DNA of 34,942 nucleotides from the NCBI GenBank assembly GCA_016938475.1, contig JAFGUP010000211.1:1-34942 (forward strand). Direction: 5' to 3'. The position numbers and the translations under genes were made by a program. A model generated the notes under the pieces. The model worked only from the letters and a program-made list of their open reading frames with translations. It was not told the origin of the DNA and did not search any database. This DNA is from Sphaerochaetaceae bacterium. GTDB lineage: Bacteria > Spirochaetota > Spirochaetia > Sphaerochaetales > Sphaerochaetaceae. Positions 1 to 7,960 of the stretch are shown here, piece after piece. The stretch's first letter is position 1. Each line of letters starts with the position of its first letter.

Positions 1-1
1 A

Positions 2-415
2 AGATTTAATATCAAAGGGAAAGAGCTGATGAAGACGAATCATAAGTTCTACATCGTTGACCTCGGACTGCGCCATGCGCTCATCGGCTCTCCGGGAGAT
101 GATTTCGGTGCAGCTCTTGAGAATATTGTCTTCTTCGAACTGATACGAAGAGGGTATCAGGTGACCGTTGGCACGTATCAGGATTATGAAATCGACTTCA
201 TAGCACACAGGAGTGAAGAAACGCTGTACATTCAGGTATGTGCTTCGATCCTCAATGAAACAACCAGGGAGAGGGAACTGCGTTCACTCAGACTCCCTGA
301 CGACAACTACCCGAGAATACTTCTCTCTATGGATAGACTACCCTTCTCGGATTTCGACGGCATCAGACAGATGCATATCCTTGATTTTCTCCTTTCCGCC
401 GATATGCCGCAGTAG
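2..415 (+). CDS. DUF4143-type ATPase, C-terminal part (5' end outside window)
   Basis: The reading frame is already open at base 2, so this is the end of a longer gene. The visible 137 residues match the C-terminal, PD-(D/E)XK-like half of the AAA ATPase plus DUF4143 family. The seen motifs are FYIVDLGLRHALIG near the start, LENIVFFELIRRGY, the YEIDFIA strand with acidic residues, then YIQVCASI, and the usual ending DGIRQMHILDFLL. Complete members are roughly 400 residues with an N-terminal P-loop ATPase, so about two thirds lies to the left. The cellular role of the family is poorly known. An internal ATG at 29 should not be taken as the start, because the conserved sequence runs through it. 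The gene converges on hipA. Confidence 0.85.
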   Translation, partial: RFNIKGKELMKTNHKFYIVDLGLRHALIGSPGDDFGAALENIVFFELIRRGYQVTVGTYQDYEIDFIAHRSEETLYIQVCASILNETTRERELRSLRLPDDNYPRILLSMDRLPFSDFDGIRQMHILDFLLSADMPQ

Positions 416-428
416 AGAGGGATCAAGT

Positions 429-520
429 TCAGCCCATGCTCTCCCGACATGACCGCTCCTTCACCCTCTCTGTGATCTCAAAGAAGGTCTGCAGTACGTC
501 ACCGAAGAAAGCAATGACCC
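429..520 (-). pseudogene. Remnant of a D-2-hydroxyacid dehydrogenase C-terminus
   Basis: On the minus strand the peptide QTFFEITERVKERS, followed within a few codons by a stop, resembles QAFFEIGEMVKDDL near the C-terminus of the intact dehydrogenase at 2578-3618. At the DNA level, 457-492 and 2678-2713 agree at 31 of 36 bases in the same orientation. No Rossmann or catalytic sequence is recognisable upstream in this frame, and the hipA stop lies at 628. The simplest reading is the last scrap of a second dehydrogenase gene, decayed or cut off by the arrival of hipBA. The match is short, so chance or conserved-motif similarity is not excluded. Confidence 0.45.
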
Positions 521-627
521 AGGGGTGCTGGTGCCAGTGTGTGGAAGCTGGGTTCAGGGTTGGCAGACCTCCTGATGAACGGTTTTTCCCATCTCTCACG
601 CAGCAAAGCCCTGACCGGATAACCGTT

Positions 628-1866
628 TTACCGATCAAAGCTCTCCAGTTTCTGAGATATCATGCGTGTCATTTCAGGCTTCACTCCCCATTGTGGAGCA
701 AGGGAAGACCAGAGAGAGAGGGCTGAGCGAGTCTGTTCAAGAATTTCCTTCATGCGATGTCCCGGGATGTTCGCATGCTCCCCAAGTCTGACCAGATGCT
801 CCCTCGAGATGTGGCGCCCCTCGCCTGCTACCATGGTACTGTGCTCACCACCGGGACCGGCTGCGAAGGTAAGATCATAGGCGGGGGAGAACTTCCACTC
901 ACCATCATCACTCATGAGAAAACTGAAGTTCTTGGCATGATCGTCTCGGTTATGGGCAAGCACATTGAATACCGCAAGGCGGTACATCTTCTCAACTTCC
1001 CGAACATCGCGTGTCAGAGCTGCTGTCAGATCCAGCAGATCAGTGTAGTCAAGGGAAGGATAGCGGTAGTCGGTGTGAACCAGACCACTGACTGAATGCA
1101 TATGGAATCTCTTGTGTCCCTGTCTGTCAAACCGTTTCACACCAAAATACCCCGGGCCGCTGTGTGAGGAAAACAGGTGACTCGGAGGAACGTCTATTCC
1201 AGATTCCCGAGCAATCAGAGCATACACATATTCGATTGCTCCTGCATCGAGACCATCCTGAGTATTCGGGAATTTCACCATCCAGGAATCATATCCTTTC
1301 ATATACCTGTCACTACGCAGGCAATACTCACGATCTTCAGCAACCTGAATCGTTACCTTGGGTCGAGCTCCACCTGAGGATGCGTTGAGGGAAACCATCT
1401 GAGCAAGGACATCACTTGGCTCTCCCCGAAGGACGAGCCCTGTTTCCTCAGCAATGGAATCAAGTGTGGCAAAGTCACTATGAAAAGCAGGAACGGATTC
1501 CGGCTGATACACAAGTGCGCCCGGCCCGTCCATACCGACATACGCTAAACGATCCAGAGGAGTAAAATCAGAGGGTTGCACTCCTTGCGAACGGATATAG
1601 CGATCGAGCAACAGTCGCCCCCAACCATCAGGGAGCGAGTCATTGAACACCCCTGCCAATCCCTCGAACAGAGATCGGTCAAAGGTGTGCACGCCCTCCC
1701 GTAACGGGAGCATAAACGGAGAAAGTTCCAGACCCCTGTCAATAAAGTCAGAAAGATACTCGAAATATATCCTGTGCTCCTTCTCAGCAAGACGCCCGAC
1801 GGGGATCAGTTCTTCATTGAAGGATACAGAGACCTCGACGACCCTTACCGCCTTGAAATCCTTCAT
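628..1866 (-). CDS. hipA: HipA-type serine/threonine kinase toxin
   Basis: A 412-residue protein of the HipA family, kinases that in Escherichia coli phosphorylate glutamyl-tRNA synthetase and cause growth arrest. The N-terminal subdomain (about residues 1-110) carries the typical FNDSLPDGWGRLLLDR stretch. A Gly-rich loop with Ser163-Ser164 (NASSGGARPKV) sits where HipA proteins have their nucleotide or autophosphorylation loop. The catalytic loop is NRDDHAKNFSF with Asp308/Asp309 and Asn313. The metal-binding segment is SPAYDLTFA with Asp331. Length is close to the usual 430-440 residues and no key residue appears lost, so the toxin looks active. The ATG overlaps the antitoxin stop by 4 bases (ATGA), implying translational coupling with antitoxin first. 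The target here is unknown. Confidence 0.93.
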   Translation of the reverse strand: MKDFKAVRVVEVSVSFNEELIPVGRLAEKEHRIYFEYLSDFIDRGLELSPFMLPLREGVHTFDRSLFEGLAGVFNDSLPDGWGRLLLDRYIRSQGVQPSDFTPLDRLAYVGMDGPGALVYQPESVPAFHSDFATLDSIAEETGLVLRGEPSDVLAQMVSLNASSGGARPKVTIQVAEDREYCLRSDRYMKGYDSWMVKFPNTQDGLDAGAIEYVYALIARESGIDVPPSHLFSSHSGPGYFGVKRFDRQGHKRFHMHSVSGLVHTDYRYPSLDYTDLLDLTAALTRDVREVEKMYRLAVFNVLAHNRDDHAKNFSFLMSDDGEWKFSPAYDLTFAAGPGGEHSTMVAGEGRHISREHLVRLGEHANIPGHRMKEILEQTRSALSLWSSLAPQWGVKPEMTRMISQKLESFDR

Positions 1867-2171
1867 GTCTTCCTCCCTCTCTTTCGGTTCTGGACAGATG
1901 TTGAAGCAAGCAGGCTATCTATGCTTGCAACCGCATCCTGTTGCACCTTCGTAGCCTCAACGAACTTGTCCAACGTACCAAGCACCATCAGAAGCTGCAC
2001 TAAGGATTCAAGTGAGATCTTTCCCTGCTGTTCAAACCTGCGTATAGTGGGTACAGGAACCCCTGATCGTTTTGCAAGGCCTGCCTGGGTCAGGTTGAGT
2101 AGCAATCTCTGCTCACGAACGTTTTCTGCGATGGATTCAGTGGCCTTCTTTGGCGTCATAAATAATATCAT
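1863..2171 (-). CDS. hipB: HipB-like XRE-family antitoxin and repressor
   Basis: A 102-residue helix-turn-helix protein. Residues about 18-70 form the XRE fold (LLLNLTQAGLAKRSGVPVPT then IRRFEQQGKISLESLVQLL). The tail after residue 85 is basic (NRKRGRKT). HipB antitoxins bind HipA and repress their own promoter, and the order antitoxin-toxin with a 4-base overlap fits. The ATG at 2171 is preceded by a weak AGGAA at a long spacing. A second ATG at 2159 (MTPKKATES) would also give a normal protein but lies further from any ribosome site. The leader contains several TAGTA/TACTA boxes, one touching the start codon, consistent with autorepression. Confidence 0.88.
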   Translation of the reverse strand: MILFMTPKKATESIAENVREQRLLLNLTQAGLAKRSGVPVPTIRRFEQQGKISLESLVQLLMVLGTLDKFVEATKVQQDAVASIDSLLASTSVQNRKRGRKT

Positions 2172-2236
2172 AGTATTGTTTATTCCTAGAATAGTATCAT
2201 TACTAATATTATAGTACTATTTATACTAGAGCACAA
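2170..2236 (-). promoter_or_regulatory. hipBA promoter with TAGTA/TACTA operator cluster
   Basis: On the minus strand a perfect TATAAT (2213-2208) lies 17 bases from TTGTGC (2236-2231), so transcription should begin near 2201. The box TAGTA occurs at 2171, 2192 and 2212 (steps of 21 and 20 bases), with its inverse TACTA at 2201, 2215 and 2224. This creates the dyad TAGTA-TCAT-TACTA at 2192-2205 and the palindrome ATAGTACTAT at 2211-2220. The boxes cover the spacer, the start point and the first codon, where an XRE repressor would block transcription. Binding by the adjacent HipB-like protein is inferred. Confidence 0.65.
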
Positions 2237-2577
2237 GATACAGCCATGTCGACGGGGAGGATATTCAGAAGGGATTCATGGAACATGTATGGATGTAAGG
2301 ATTCCATTTCGTATGACATTCGCAGCTGATAGCCATCAGGGATCCTTTTCAGATCCTCTTTCTCCCTCCCGCAGAGGTAACCCAGGAACTGCAGAAACGG
2401 TTTCCCTGATTCTCGATTATTACTCACCCCAGGGATATCCTTTACAAATACGCGAACCGGGGGGTGCCGACTTGTTCTTCAGTTCCTGAAGTGAGTGTCT
2501 CTTTATCGTCCCGCCCAGGGTGAGGATACTCTCCGATTCCCATGAGTATGTTCGCTGGATTGATTATGAGAAATCGA
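2237..2577. other. Intergenic region without a recognisable gene
   Basis: About 340 bases between the hipBA promoter and the end of the dehydrogenase gene. A 68-codon minus-strand frame (2221-2427, peptide beginning MSNNRESGKPFLQF) has no ribosome site and matches nothing I recognise. No U-tract terminator is visible for the operon ending at 2578. Bases 2438-2462 share a 25-base motif (22 identical) with 10639-10663. Confidence 0.5.
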
Positions 2578-3618
2578 TCACTCTTTGATAGGTTTACTGA
2601 CTAATCGGGTGACTATTTCCGGCTGCGCACTCTGCATTCTCACCGGGACCACGCCTGAAAGAATACTCATCAGATCATCCTTCACCATCTCTCCGATCTC
2701 AAAGAAGGCCTGAGGGATACCACCGGCTCTGTGCGGGGACAGGATGACATTACTCAGCGAACGAATCGGATGCTCCTTTTCAAACGGCTCTGAGGGGAAC
2801 ACATCAGTGGCTCCCTTGAAACGTCCCGTACCTAGCTGCCTTGTGAACTCTTCAAAATCAACCACTGCAGCCCTGCTCATCAGAATCAGGTTCGCCTGGT
2901 CCTGAATGAGATCGAATTCACGCCTGGAGAGAAAACCCTGATTCTCCTTAGTAACCCCGGCCATGATAAAAATGAACTCATTCTTGCTGAGGACTTCATC
3001 AAGAGTACAGCTCCTACATTGATGCTCTTCAATGACGGAGACGGGAAGCCATGGGTCATAGACGCTTACCTGACACCGGAACGGATAGAGAAGTTCACGC
3101 AGGCTCGTTCCCAATAGCCCAAACCCGATAATACCTACCGATGCCCCTGAAAGCAGTCGAGAGTCCTTATTGGCAGAAAGATCGTAACTCTCCTCACCTT
3201 TGATGAACTTCATGTGGTTCCAGGTGAGTCCTCGGGACAAGTCAAGGGCCATGGCAAGTGCCATCTCTGCTACTGGACGAGCATAGACTTTCCCGCAGTT
3301 CAAAACTCTAATCGAGCGTCTGAAACATTCTTCATAGTCGATGTTCTGGTAGAAATTCCCCTCAACATTGAAAACTGCCTTAAGATTCACTGCAAGGTCC
3401 AGCCGTTCCTTCGGCAGAGAGGTTTGTCCGATGATAGCAACAGCTTCCGGAAGGTAGCGTTCAAGTTCCTGATCACTCATATGGAGAGCCTGTGAGAACA
3501 CAAGGTGTACATGAGAGGAGAGAACGCTCATAGTCTCCGGCCTGAAAATCGTGGCTATGTCACGAGGATAAGGATCCACAATGACCAGGGGTCTGTCCTT
3601 CTGTGATTCATTCCGCAT
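2578..3618 (-). CDS. D-isomer-specific 2-hydroxyacid dehydrogenase (NAD-dependent)
   Basis: A 346-residue member of the D-2-hydroxyacid dehydrogenase family, which reversibly oxidises a 2-hydroxyacid to a 2-keto acid with NAD(P). The Rossmann glycine motif is GIIGFGLLG, followed one strand later by an acidic residue (SVYDPW). The catalytic triad is intact: Arg249 (LMSRAAVVD), Glu277 (DVFPSEPF) and His296 (LSPHRAGG), with the family's normal spacing. The N-terminal domain is less typical. The ATG at 3618 is chosen because AAGGAGG lies about 9 bases upstream; the longer frame to 3699 has no such support. It is the last gene of the 10.0-2.6 kb operon, after the DeoR gene, with 95 bases between. 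Its substrate could be a sugar-derived acid, glyoxylate/hydroxypyruvate or phosphoglycerate; the sequence does not decide. Confidence 0.85.
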   Translation of the reverse strand: MRNESQKDRPLVIVDPYPRDIATIFRPETMSVLSSHVHLVFSQALHMSDQELERYLPEAVAIIGQTSLPKERLDLAVNLKAVFNVEGNFYQNIDYEECFRRSIRVLNCGKVYARPVAEMALAMALDLSRGLTWNHMKFIKGEESYDLSANKDSRLLSGASVGIIGFGLLGTSLRELLYPFRCQVSVYDPWLPVSVIEEHQCRSCTLDEVLSKNEFIFIMAGVTKENQGFLSRREFDLIQDQANLILMSRAAVVDFEEFTRQLGTGRFKGATDVFPSEPFEKEHPIRSLSNVILSPHRAGGIPQAFFEIGEMVKDDLMSILSGVVPVRMQSAQPEIVTRLVSKPIKE

Positions 3619-3713
3619 TTCTGAAACCTCCTTGCCGGCACACGACTGTATACAGTCATACATGGATTGCTTGTGCACTGCTGTACCAGCATCACGCAAA
3701 GGAGTTAAGATCG

Positions 3714-4460
3714 TTACGGTTGAGCAACGATATACTCAACAACTCCATCCAGCTCCTTTATATGCTCACTGGTAATAATCGTACACTGATCAATATCGAA
3801 CGCCTTACACAATGCACTCTTACTGTACTTTGAGGCATCCGCAAGTACATATACACGTTCGGTATTATCCTTCACGATCCGTTTTTTACTTGACTCACGG
3901 AAATCAGGGGTCGTTATACCACTGACAGAGGAAAAACCTGTAGCTCCAAGAAAAGCCTTATCGAAGTACAGGTCTCTGAGCAGAGATTCCGTGATGGGAC
4001 CAACGGTGGAGGCCAGTGCAGTCTCAACGTCTCCGCCGATTATGTGACAGGTGAACTCAACATCCTCCAGCATTGAAAGCACCGACGTGTTACTGGTGAT
4101 GATCCTGATCTTTTTCTTTTTCAGATACTTGATCATCCCCAGAGTCGTCGTACCGGAATCAATATAGATCACATCCCCGTCAGAAACCAGCTCACTCGCA
4201 CATCTCGCTATAAGGTCTTTCTGGGCGATATTCAGATGAATCTTTGATTCAACGGGCATATCGTAGGAGGAAGTCTTACGAAGCTTTGCAGCTCCTCCCT
4301 GAAGGAGCTCTATTCTGCTGTCATCTTCAAGCTGCTTCAGATCACGCCTGATTGTTGACTCGGAGGTATCTTCCAGCAGGGGAATCAGATCAGAGATATA
4401 GACAATCTCCTTCCTCTCGAGTTCTGTAAGGATCCTCTTTTTTCTCATATAGGGTATCAT
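3714..4460 (-). CDS. DeoR-family transcriptional regulator
   Basis: A 248-residue repressor-type protein. The N-terminal DeoR helix-turn-helix spans about residues 3-55 (MRKKRILTELER, then ESTIRRDLKQLE). The C-terminal DeoR sensor domain shows VIYIDSGTTT (phosphosugar-binding loop), HIIGGDV, KAFLGATGFSSVSGITTPD and the late VLADASKYSK. Family members usually repress sugar operons and are released by a phosphorylated intermediate. It lies 15 bases after the PfkB kinase gene, so it is co-transcribed with the pathway it probably controls. An in-frame GTG at 4466 exists, but the AAGG upstream is better spaced for the ATG at 4460. Confidence 0.88.
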   Translation of the reverse strand: MIPYMRKKRILTELERKEIVYISDLIPLLEDTSESTIRRDLKQLEDDSRIELLQGGAAKLRKTSSYDMPVESKIHLNIAQKDLIARCASELVSDGDVIYIDSGTTTLGMIKYLKKKKIRIITSNTSVLSMLEDVEFTCHIIGGDVETALASTVGPITESLLRDLYFDKAFLGATGFSSVSGITTPDFRESSKKRIVKDNTERVYVLADASKYSKSALCKAFDIDQCTIITSEHIKELDGVVEYIVAQP

Positions 4461-4475
4461 GACCACTCACCTTCT

Positions 4476-5435
4476 CTACACGAACTGCATCTCTTTCTCA
4501 TATACAGTAGTATATAGGTCCATGACCTCTTGTAAAGTAGGCATCGCTATCTGACCGCCAGGCTTTTGTATCGTAAGACTGCTGGCGCAGGTCGCCACAT
4601 TGCATGCATCGATAATGCGAACTCTCTCGCTCATCATCACCGCCAGTGCTCCCACGAAGCTGTCACCGGCCCCAGTTGTCTCAACCACAGGCACGTCAAT
4701 AGGGTGGATATGTGCAGCAGTATCATCAGAAACAATCAGAGCACCCTGGGGACCTAAGGTCACCACTATAGTGTTTCTAAGGCGCTTCTGGAGCTTTTTT
4801 GCACCATCCATGGCCATATCAACTGACGAGAATGGCTGACGGCAGTGAAACTCCGCCTCAGCTTCATTCATGATAAGATAGTCGACCTTCTCAAGTACCC
4901 CCGGTGGAAGCTCTTTAGCCGGAGCTGCATTATACATGACGGGAACCCCATATTCATGCGCAAGAGAGATGGCGTGGCAAAGAGTATCAAGGTCAATCTC
5001 TGTCTGCAGGACAATCATCGAGGCAGACCGTATCAGAGAAGAGATTGTATCAATATCCTCGATACCGAGGTGCATATTGGCTCCCGGATAGACATTGGAC
5101 AACAGTTGCCCTGAAGGGAGATAGTTCACTAGGCCCAGGCCTGAAGACGTGCCGGACACTCTTTTCATGAGATGGGTATCAACTCCATAGGAATCCAGCT
5201 CATGCAGAAGAATATCACCGAACACATCCTCCCCGACAGCACCGATCATGGTCACCTGTGCACCCATTTTCACTGCCTGCACAGCTTGATTAGCGCCCTT
5301 TCCACCTCCACTCATCTTCACATCATCAGCGAGGACGGTTTCCCCTACCTTGGGGAATCTATCCTGCCTCATAAGAATATCGTAGTTTATACTACCTATC
5401 ACAACGATATGGTGGCTTTGTTTCTTATCTACCAT
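4476..5435 (-). CDS. PfkB-family carbohydrate kinase (ribokinase-like)
   Basis: A 319-residue sugar kinase. Near the N-terminus are GSINYDILM and the substrate-side motif MSGGGKGANQAVQAVKMGA, typical of ribokinases. Near the C-terminus is the anion-hole signature TTGAGDSFVGAL with the catalytic base Asp258. The enzyme phosphorylates a sugar, often ribose, at a terminal hydroxyl using ATP in the cytoplasm. The ATG at 5435 is chosen because AGGTGG precedes it at good spacing; it overlaps the end of the permease gene by 11 bases, suggesting coupled translation. The operon has an allose/ribose-type binding protein and an isomerase, so ribose is possible, but allose, psicose or another pentose or hexose is equally open. 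Confidence 0.88.
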   Translation of the reverse strand: MVDKKQSHHIVVIGSINYDILMRQDRFPKVGETVLADDVKMSGGGKGANQAVQAVKMGAQVTMIGAVGEDVFGDILLHELDSYGVDTHLMKRVSGTSSGLGLVNYLPSGQLLSNVYPGANMHLGIEDIDTISSLIRSASMIVLQTEIDLDTLCHAISLAHEYGVPVMYNAAPAKELPPGVLEKVDYLIMNEAEAEFHCRQPFSSVDMAMDGAKKLQKRLRNTIVVTLGPQGALIVSDDTAAHIHPIDVPVVETTGAGDSFVGALAVMMSERVRIIDACNVATCASSLTIQKPGGQIAMPTLQEVMDLYTTVYEKEMQFV

Positions 5436-6384
5436 ACCCTGCCACCTGAATCTTATCCTGTATGATTTCAAAGTAAGCGGCTATGATGATGATGAGTCCG
5501 GTAGCGATGAACTGCCAGAAGGTGTCAACACCGGCTACGATTAGACCGACCTTCAGAGCCGAGAGCAACACTGCACCAAGAAGGGTCCCGAGCATACTCC
5601 CCTTCCCGCCTGCAAGGCTTGTCCCACCGATTGCGGCAGCTGCTATCGCATTGAGTTCATACCCCTGTCCGGCTGTAGGCTCTCCTGTTCCGAGGCGTGC
5701 GAGCAAGATCATACCTGACAGAGCAGCGCCGACGCCGCAGACCCCATACGCCATGGTCTTCAGCCTATCCACATTGACACCAGAGAGTCTTGTGGCCTCT
5801 TCGTTATTACCGATGGCATACAGATGCATACCAGCTCTCAGGTATTTCAGATAGATATACCCGACAAAGGCAAAAGCGAAGAGGATAAGAACAGAAACCG
5901 GAATATCTCCGATGAGATCCCCGTCAAGCATCTTACGGTAGGTGGATGGCATACTCAGAACCGGCCACCCTCCAGTAATCACGTAGGCGATTCCCCTGTA
6001 TACGCTCATGGTGCCGAGAGTCGCAATAAAGGGTTGCAGTCTCATCTGGGTTACCAGAAGACCGTTCACCACTCCCAGAAGATACCCGAGCACAAGGCCA
6101 ATGAGCACAGCAACAAAGGGAGGAACTCCTGCTTTCAGCATGTTGCCTACAGTCACGATCACGATAGCGAAGGTGGAACCTACCGAGAGATCTATGCCTC
6201 CGGTAATGATCGCAAAGGTGATACCGATAGCTAACAGTCCGTTTATCGTACTCTGTTCAATGATATCCAGGAGATTACCGCTTGAAATATAGATTGGATC
6301 TACTATCGTAAAAACTATCAGCATCACAAACAATGCAACAATGATAGCAAATTCTCTTTGCATCAGGATAGAATATTTTTTCAT
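5425..6384 (-). CDS. CUT2 sugar ABC transporter permease (RbsC-like)
   Basis: A 319-residue, very hydrophobic membrane protein with about ten predicted transmembrane helices, as in RbsC/MglC/AlsC. Family marks are the early ITGGIDLSVGS segment and the cytoplasmic coupling region YAIGNNEEATRLSGVNVDR, followed by LNAIAAAAIGGTSLAGGKGS near the end. A single permease gene implies a homodimer, as in the Rbs system. The ATG overlaps the ATPase stop (6381-6384) and is preceded by GGGAGGTG. It forms the channel for the binding protein at 7961-9052 and the ATPase at 6381-7871. Confidence 0.93.
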   Translation of the reverse strand: MKKYSILMQREFAIIVALFVMLIVFTIVDPIYISSGNLLDIIEQSTINGLLAIGITFAIITGGIDLSVGSTFAIVIVTVGNMLKAGVPPFVAVLIGLVLGYLLGVVNGLLVTQMRLQPFIATLGTMSVYRGIAYVITGGWPVLSMPSTYRKMLDGDLIGDIPVSVLILFAFAFVGYIYLKYLRAGMHLYAIGNNEEATRLSGVNVDRLKTMAYGVCGVGAALSGMILLARLGTGEPTAGQGYELNAIAAAAIGGTSLAGGKGSMLGTLLGAVLLSALKVGLIVAGVDTFWQFIATGLIIIIAAYFEIIQDKIQVAGYGR

Positions 6385-7871
6385 TGGACACCTCCCATGG
6401 CATAGTGCAGGATTGTTTCTTCTTCAAGTTCATGGGCTTCAAGCTCCGCTTGTTTCTTCCCCTCATGCATCACCACTACCCGGTCACACATGCCGATGAT
6501 CTCAGGCAGTTCGGATGATACCATGATGATGGATTTCCCTGTGTGTACCAGCTCCTCAAGGAGATGATAAATCTCAGCTTTTGCCCCTACATCTATTCCC
6601 TTTGTCGGCTCATCCAGTATAAGCACTTCTGCATCAGTAGAAAGCCATCGGGCAAGTATGATCTTCTGCTGATTCCCTCCACTCAACTGACTTGTCGCAT
6701 AGGCCGGATCAGGTGGAGTCAGGTGTAGCACAGGAACAAAGGATAGGAAGTTCTCACGTTTGCGCCCATGATTGACGAACCGCCACCGCAGGAACTTGTG
6801 CATACAGGAAATACCCACGTTATCTTCATTGGAGATATTCTTGATAACCCCTTCGGTTTTCCTGTTCTCCGGGATCAGCCCTATCCCGGCGGCCACAGCC
6901 TGCTGGGGTGTGTTGATGGAGATCTTCTTTCCAGCCATAAAGATCTCACCGCTTGTCAGCTGTTCGGCTCCGAAAAGACATTTCATCACATCGGTTCTTT
7001 TGGCACCGACGAGACCACTGAATCCAAGGATCTCTCCCTTTCTCAAGGAAAAGGAGATATCCTCAAACACCTGTTTCTTCGTAAGATGCCTGGCTTCAAG
7101 CACCACCTCTGATGAAGCGACTCTACCTTGTAATCTCTGCGCAAACGCGGAGACATCCCGTCCGACCATTCTCCTGATAAGTTGCTCCCGATTGATATCT
7201 CGGGTTTCGAAGGTTCCGATATACTGCCCGTCACGAAGCACGGTCACCCTGTCGGCAACTTCAAAGATCTCTTCCAAACGGTGACTGACATACAGGATGG
7301 TGATCCCTGCCTGTTTCAGTCGCTTGATAAGAGAGAAGAGCACTTCAGTCTCACGATTTGATAAAGATGCGGTAGGTTCATCAAGGGAAAGCAGGCTAAC
7401 CTTATGATACATTGCCTTGGCAATGCTGATCATCTGCATCTCACCTGTGCTGAGTCCGTATATTGAATGTTCGCTCTTCAAGTCAAGCTGCAGCTCATCA
7501 AGAAGTGCCTGAGCCTTTGCATGGAGATTCTTATAGTCGATAAAACGACCCTTACGGGGTTCATATCCGAGAAGGATGTTCTGACCAATGGAAAGTGACT
7601 GAACGAGAGACACTTCCTGATGGACCTTTGCTACTCCCTGCTGAATAGCCTCGTGAGTATTCCTGAAATGAACGGGCGTGCCAAAGAGAGAGATCTCGCC
7701 ATCATACTCGGGATATACTCCGTGTAGGATATTTAGCAGGGTTGATTTCCCCGCTCCATTCTCTCCAACCAGAGCATGAACCTCTCCTTGCTTAATAGAG
7801 AAGCTCACATCCTGCAGGGCTTTAACACCAGGAAACTGCTTGGAGATATGGGTAAAAGTAATGTCCGGCAT
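6381..7871 (-). CDS. CUT2 sugar ABC transporter ATPase, two nucleotide-binding domains (RbsA/MglA-like)
   Basis: A 496-residue protein made of two ABC domains. Domain 1 (about 1-235) has Walker A GENGAGKST at 36-44, signature LSTGEMQ and Walker B LLSLDEPTASLS. Domain 2 (about 250-490) has the replaced Walker A GLVGAKRTD that is normal for the second half of MglA-type proteins, the signature LSGGNQQK and Walker B VLILDEPTKGID. It powers monosaccharide import through the adjacent permease. GAGGAGGG lies upstream of the ATG at 7871. The binding-protein gene ends 89 bases earlier and a perfect hairpin fills part of that gap. Confidence 0.94.
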   Translation of the reverse strand: MPDITFTHISKQFPGVKALQDVSFSIKQGEVHALVGENGAGKSTLLNILHGVYPEYDGEISLFGTPVHFRNTHEAIQQGVAKVHQEVSLVQSLSIGQNILLGYEPRKGRFIDYKNLHAKAQALLDELQLDLKSEHSIYGLSTGEMQMISIAKAMYHKVSLLSLDEPTASLSNRETEVLFSLIKRLKQAGITILYVSHRLEEIFEVADRVTVLRDGQYIGTFETRDINREQLIRRMVGRDVSAFAQRLQGRVASSEVVLEARHLTKKQVFEDISFSLRKGEILGFSGLVGAKRTDVMKCLFGAEQLTSGEIFMAGKKISINTPQQAVAAGIGLIPENRKTEGVIKNISNEDNVGISCMHKFLRWRFVNHGRKRENFLSFVPVLHLTPPDPAYATSQLSGGNQQKIILARWLSTDAEVLILDEPTKGIDVGAKAEIYHLLEELVHTGKSIIMVSSELPEIIGMCDRVVVMHEGKKQAELEAHELEEETILHYAMGGVQ

Positions 7872-7897
7872 AACTCCCTCCTCATGCGGTTACTATA

Positions 7898-7930
7898 CAT
7901 TGGACGGTCGAAATATTCGACCGTCCAATG
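7898..7930 (-). promoter_or_regulatory. Intercistronic hairpin between binding-protein and ATPase genes
   Basis: A perfect inverted repeat with 15-base arms (CATTGGACGGTCGAA and its complement) and a 3-base loop, lying 31 bases after the binding-protein stop on the minus strand. No run of T follows it, so it is a poor intrinsic terminator. It more likely shields the upstream message from 3' exonucleases or allows partial read-through. Confidence 0.75.
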
Positions 7931-7960
7931 CGTCGATCACGTATTCGGTCAATATACTCT

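Noticed and set aside
2221-2427. 68-codon minus-strand open frame upstream of hipBA
   Set aside because: No ribosome site, it overlaps the hipBA promoter, and I recognise no family.
3619-3699. N-terminal extension of the hydroxyacid dehydrogenase
   Set aside because: AAGGAGG is placed for the ATG at 3618, and the extension reads as non-conserved sequence in the intergenic gap.
7898-7930. Intercistronic stems as classical intrinsic terminators
   Set aside because: None of the four stems after binding-protein genes has a following T run, and each lies inside an operon whose downstream genes complete the same transporter.
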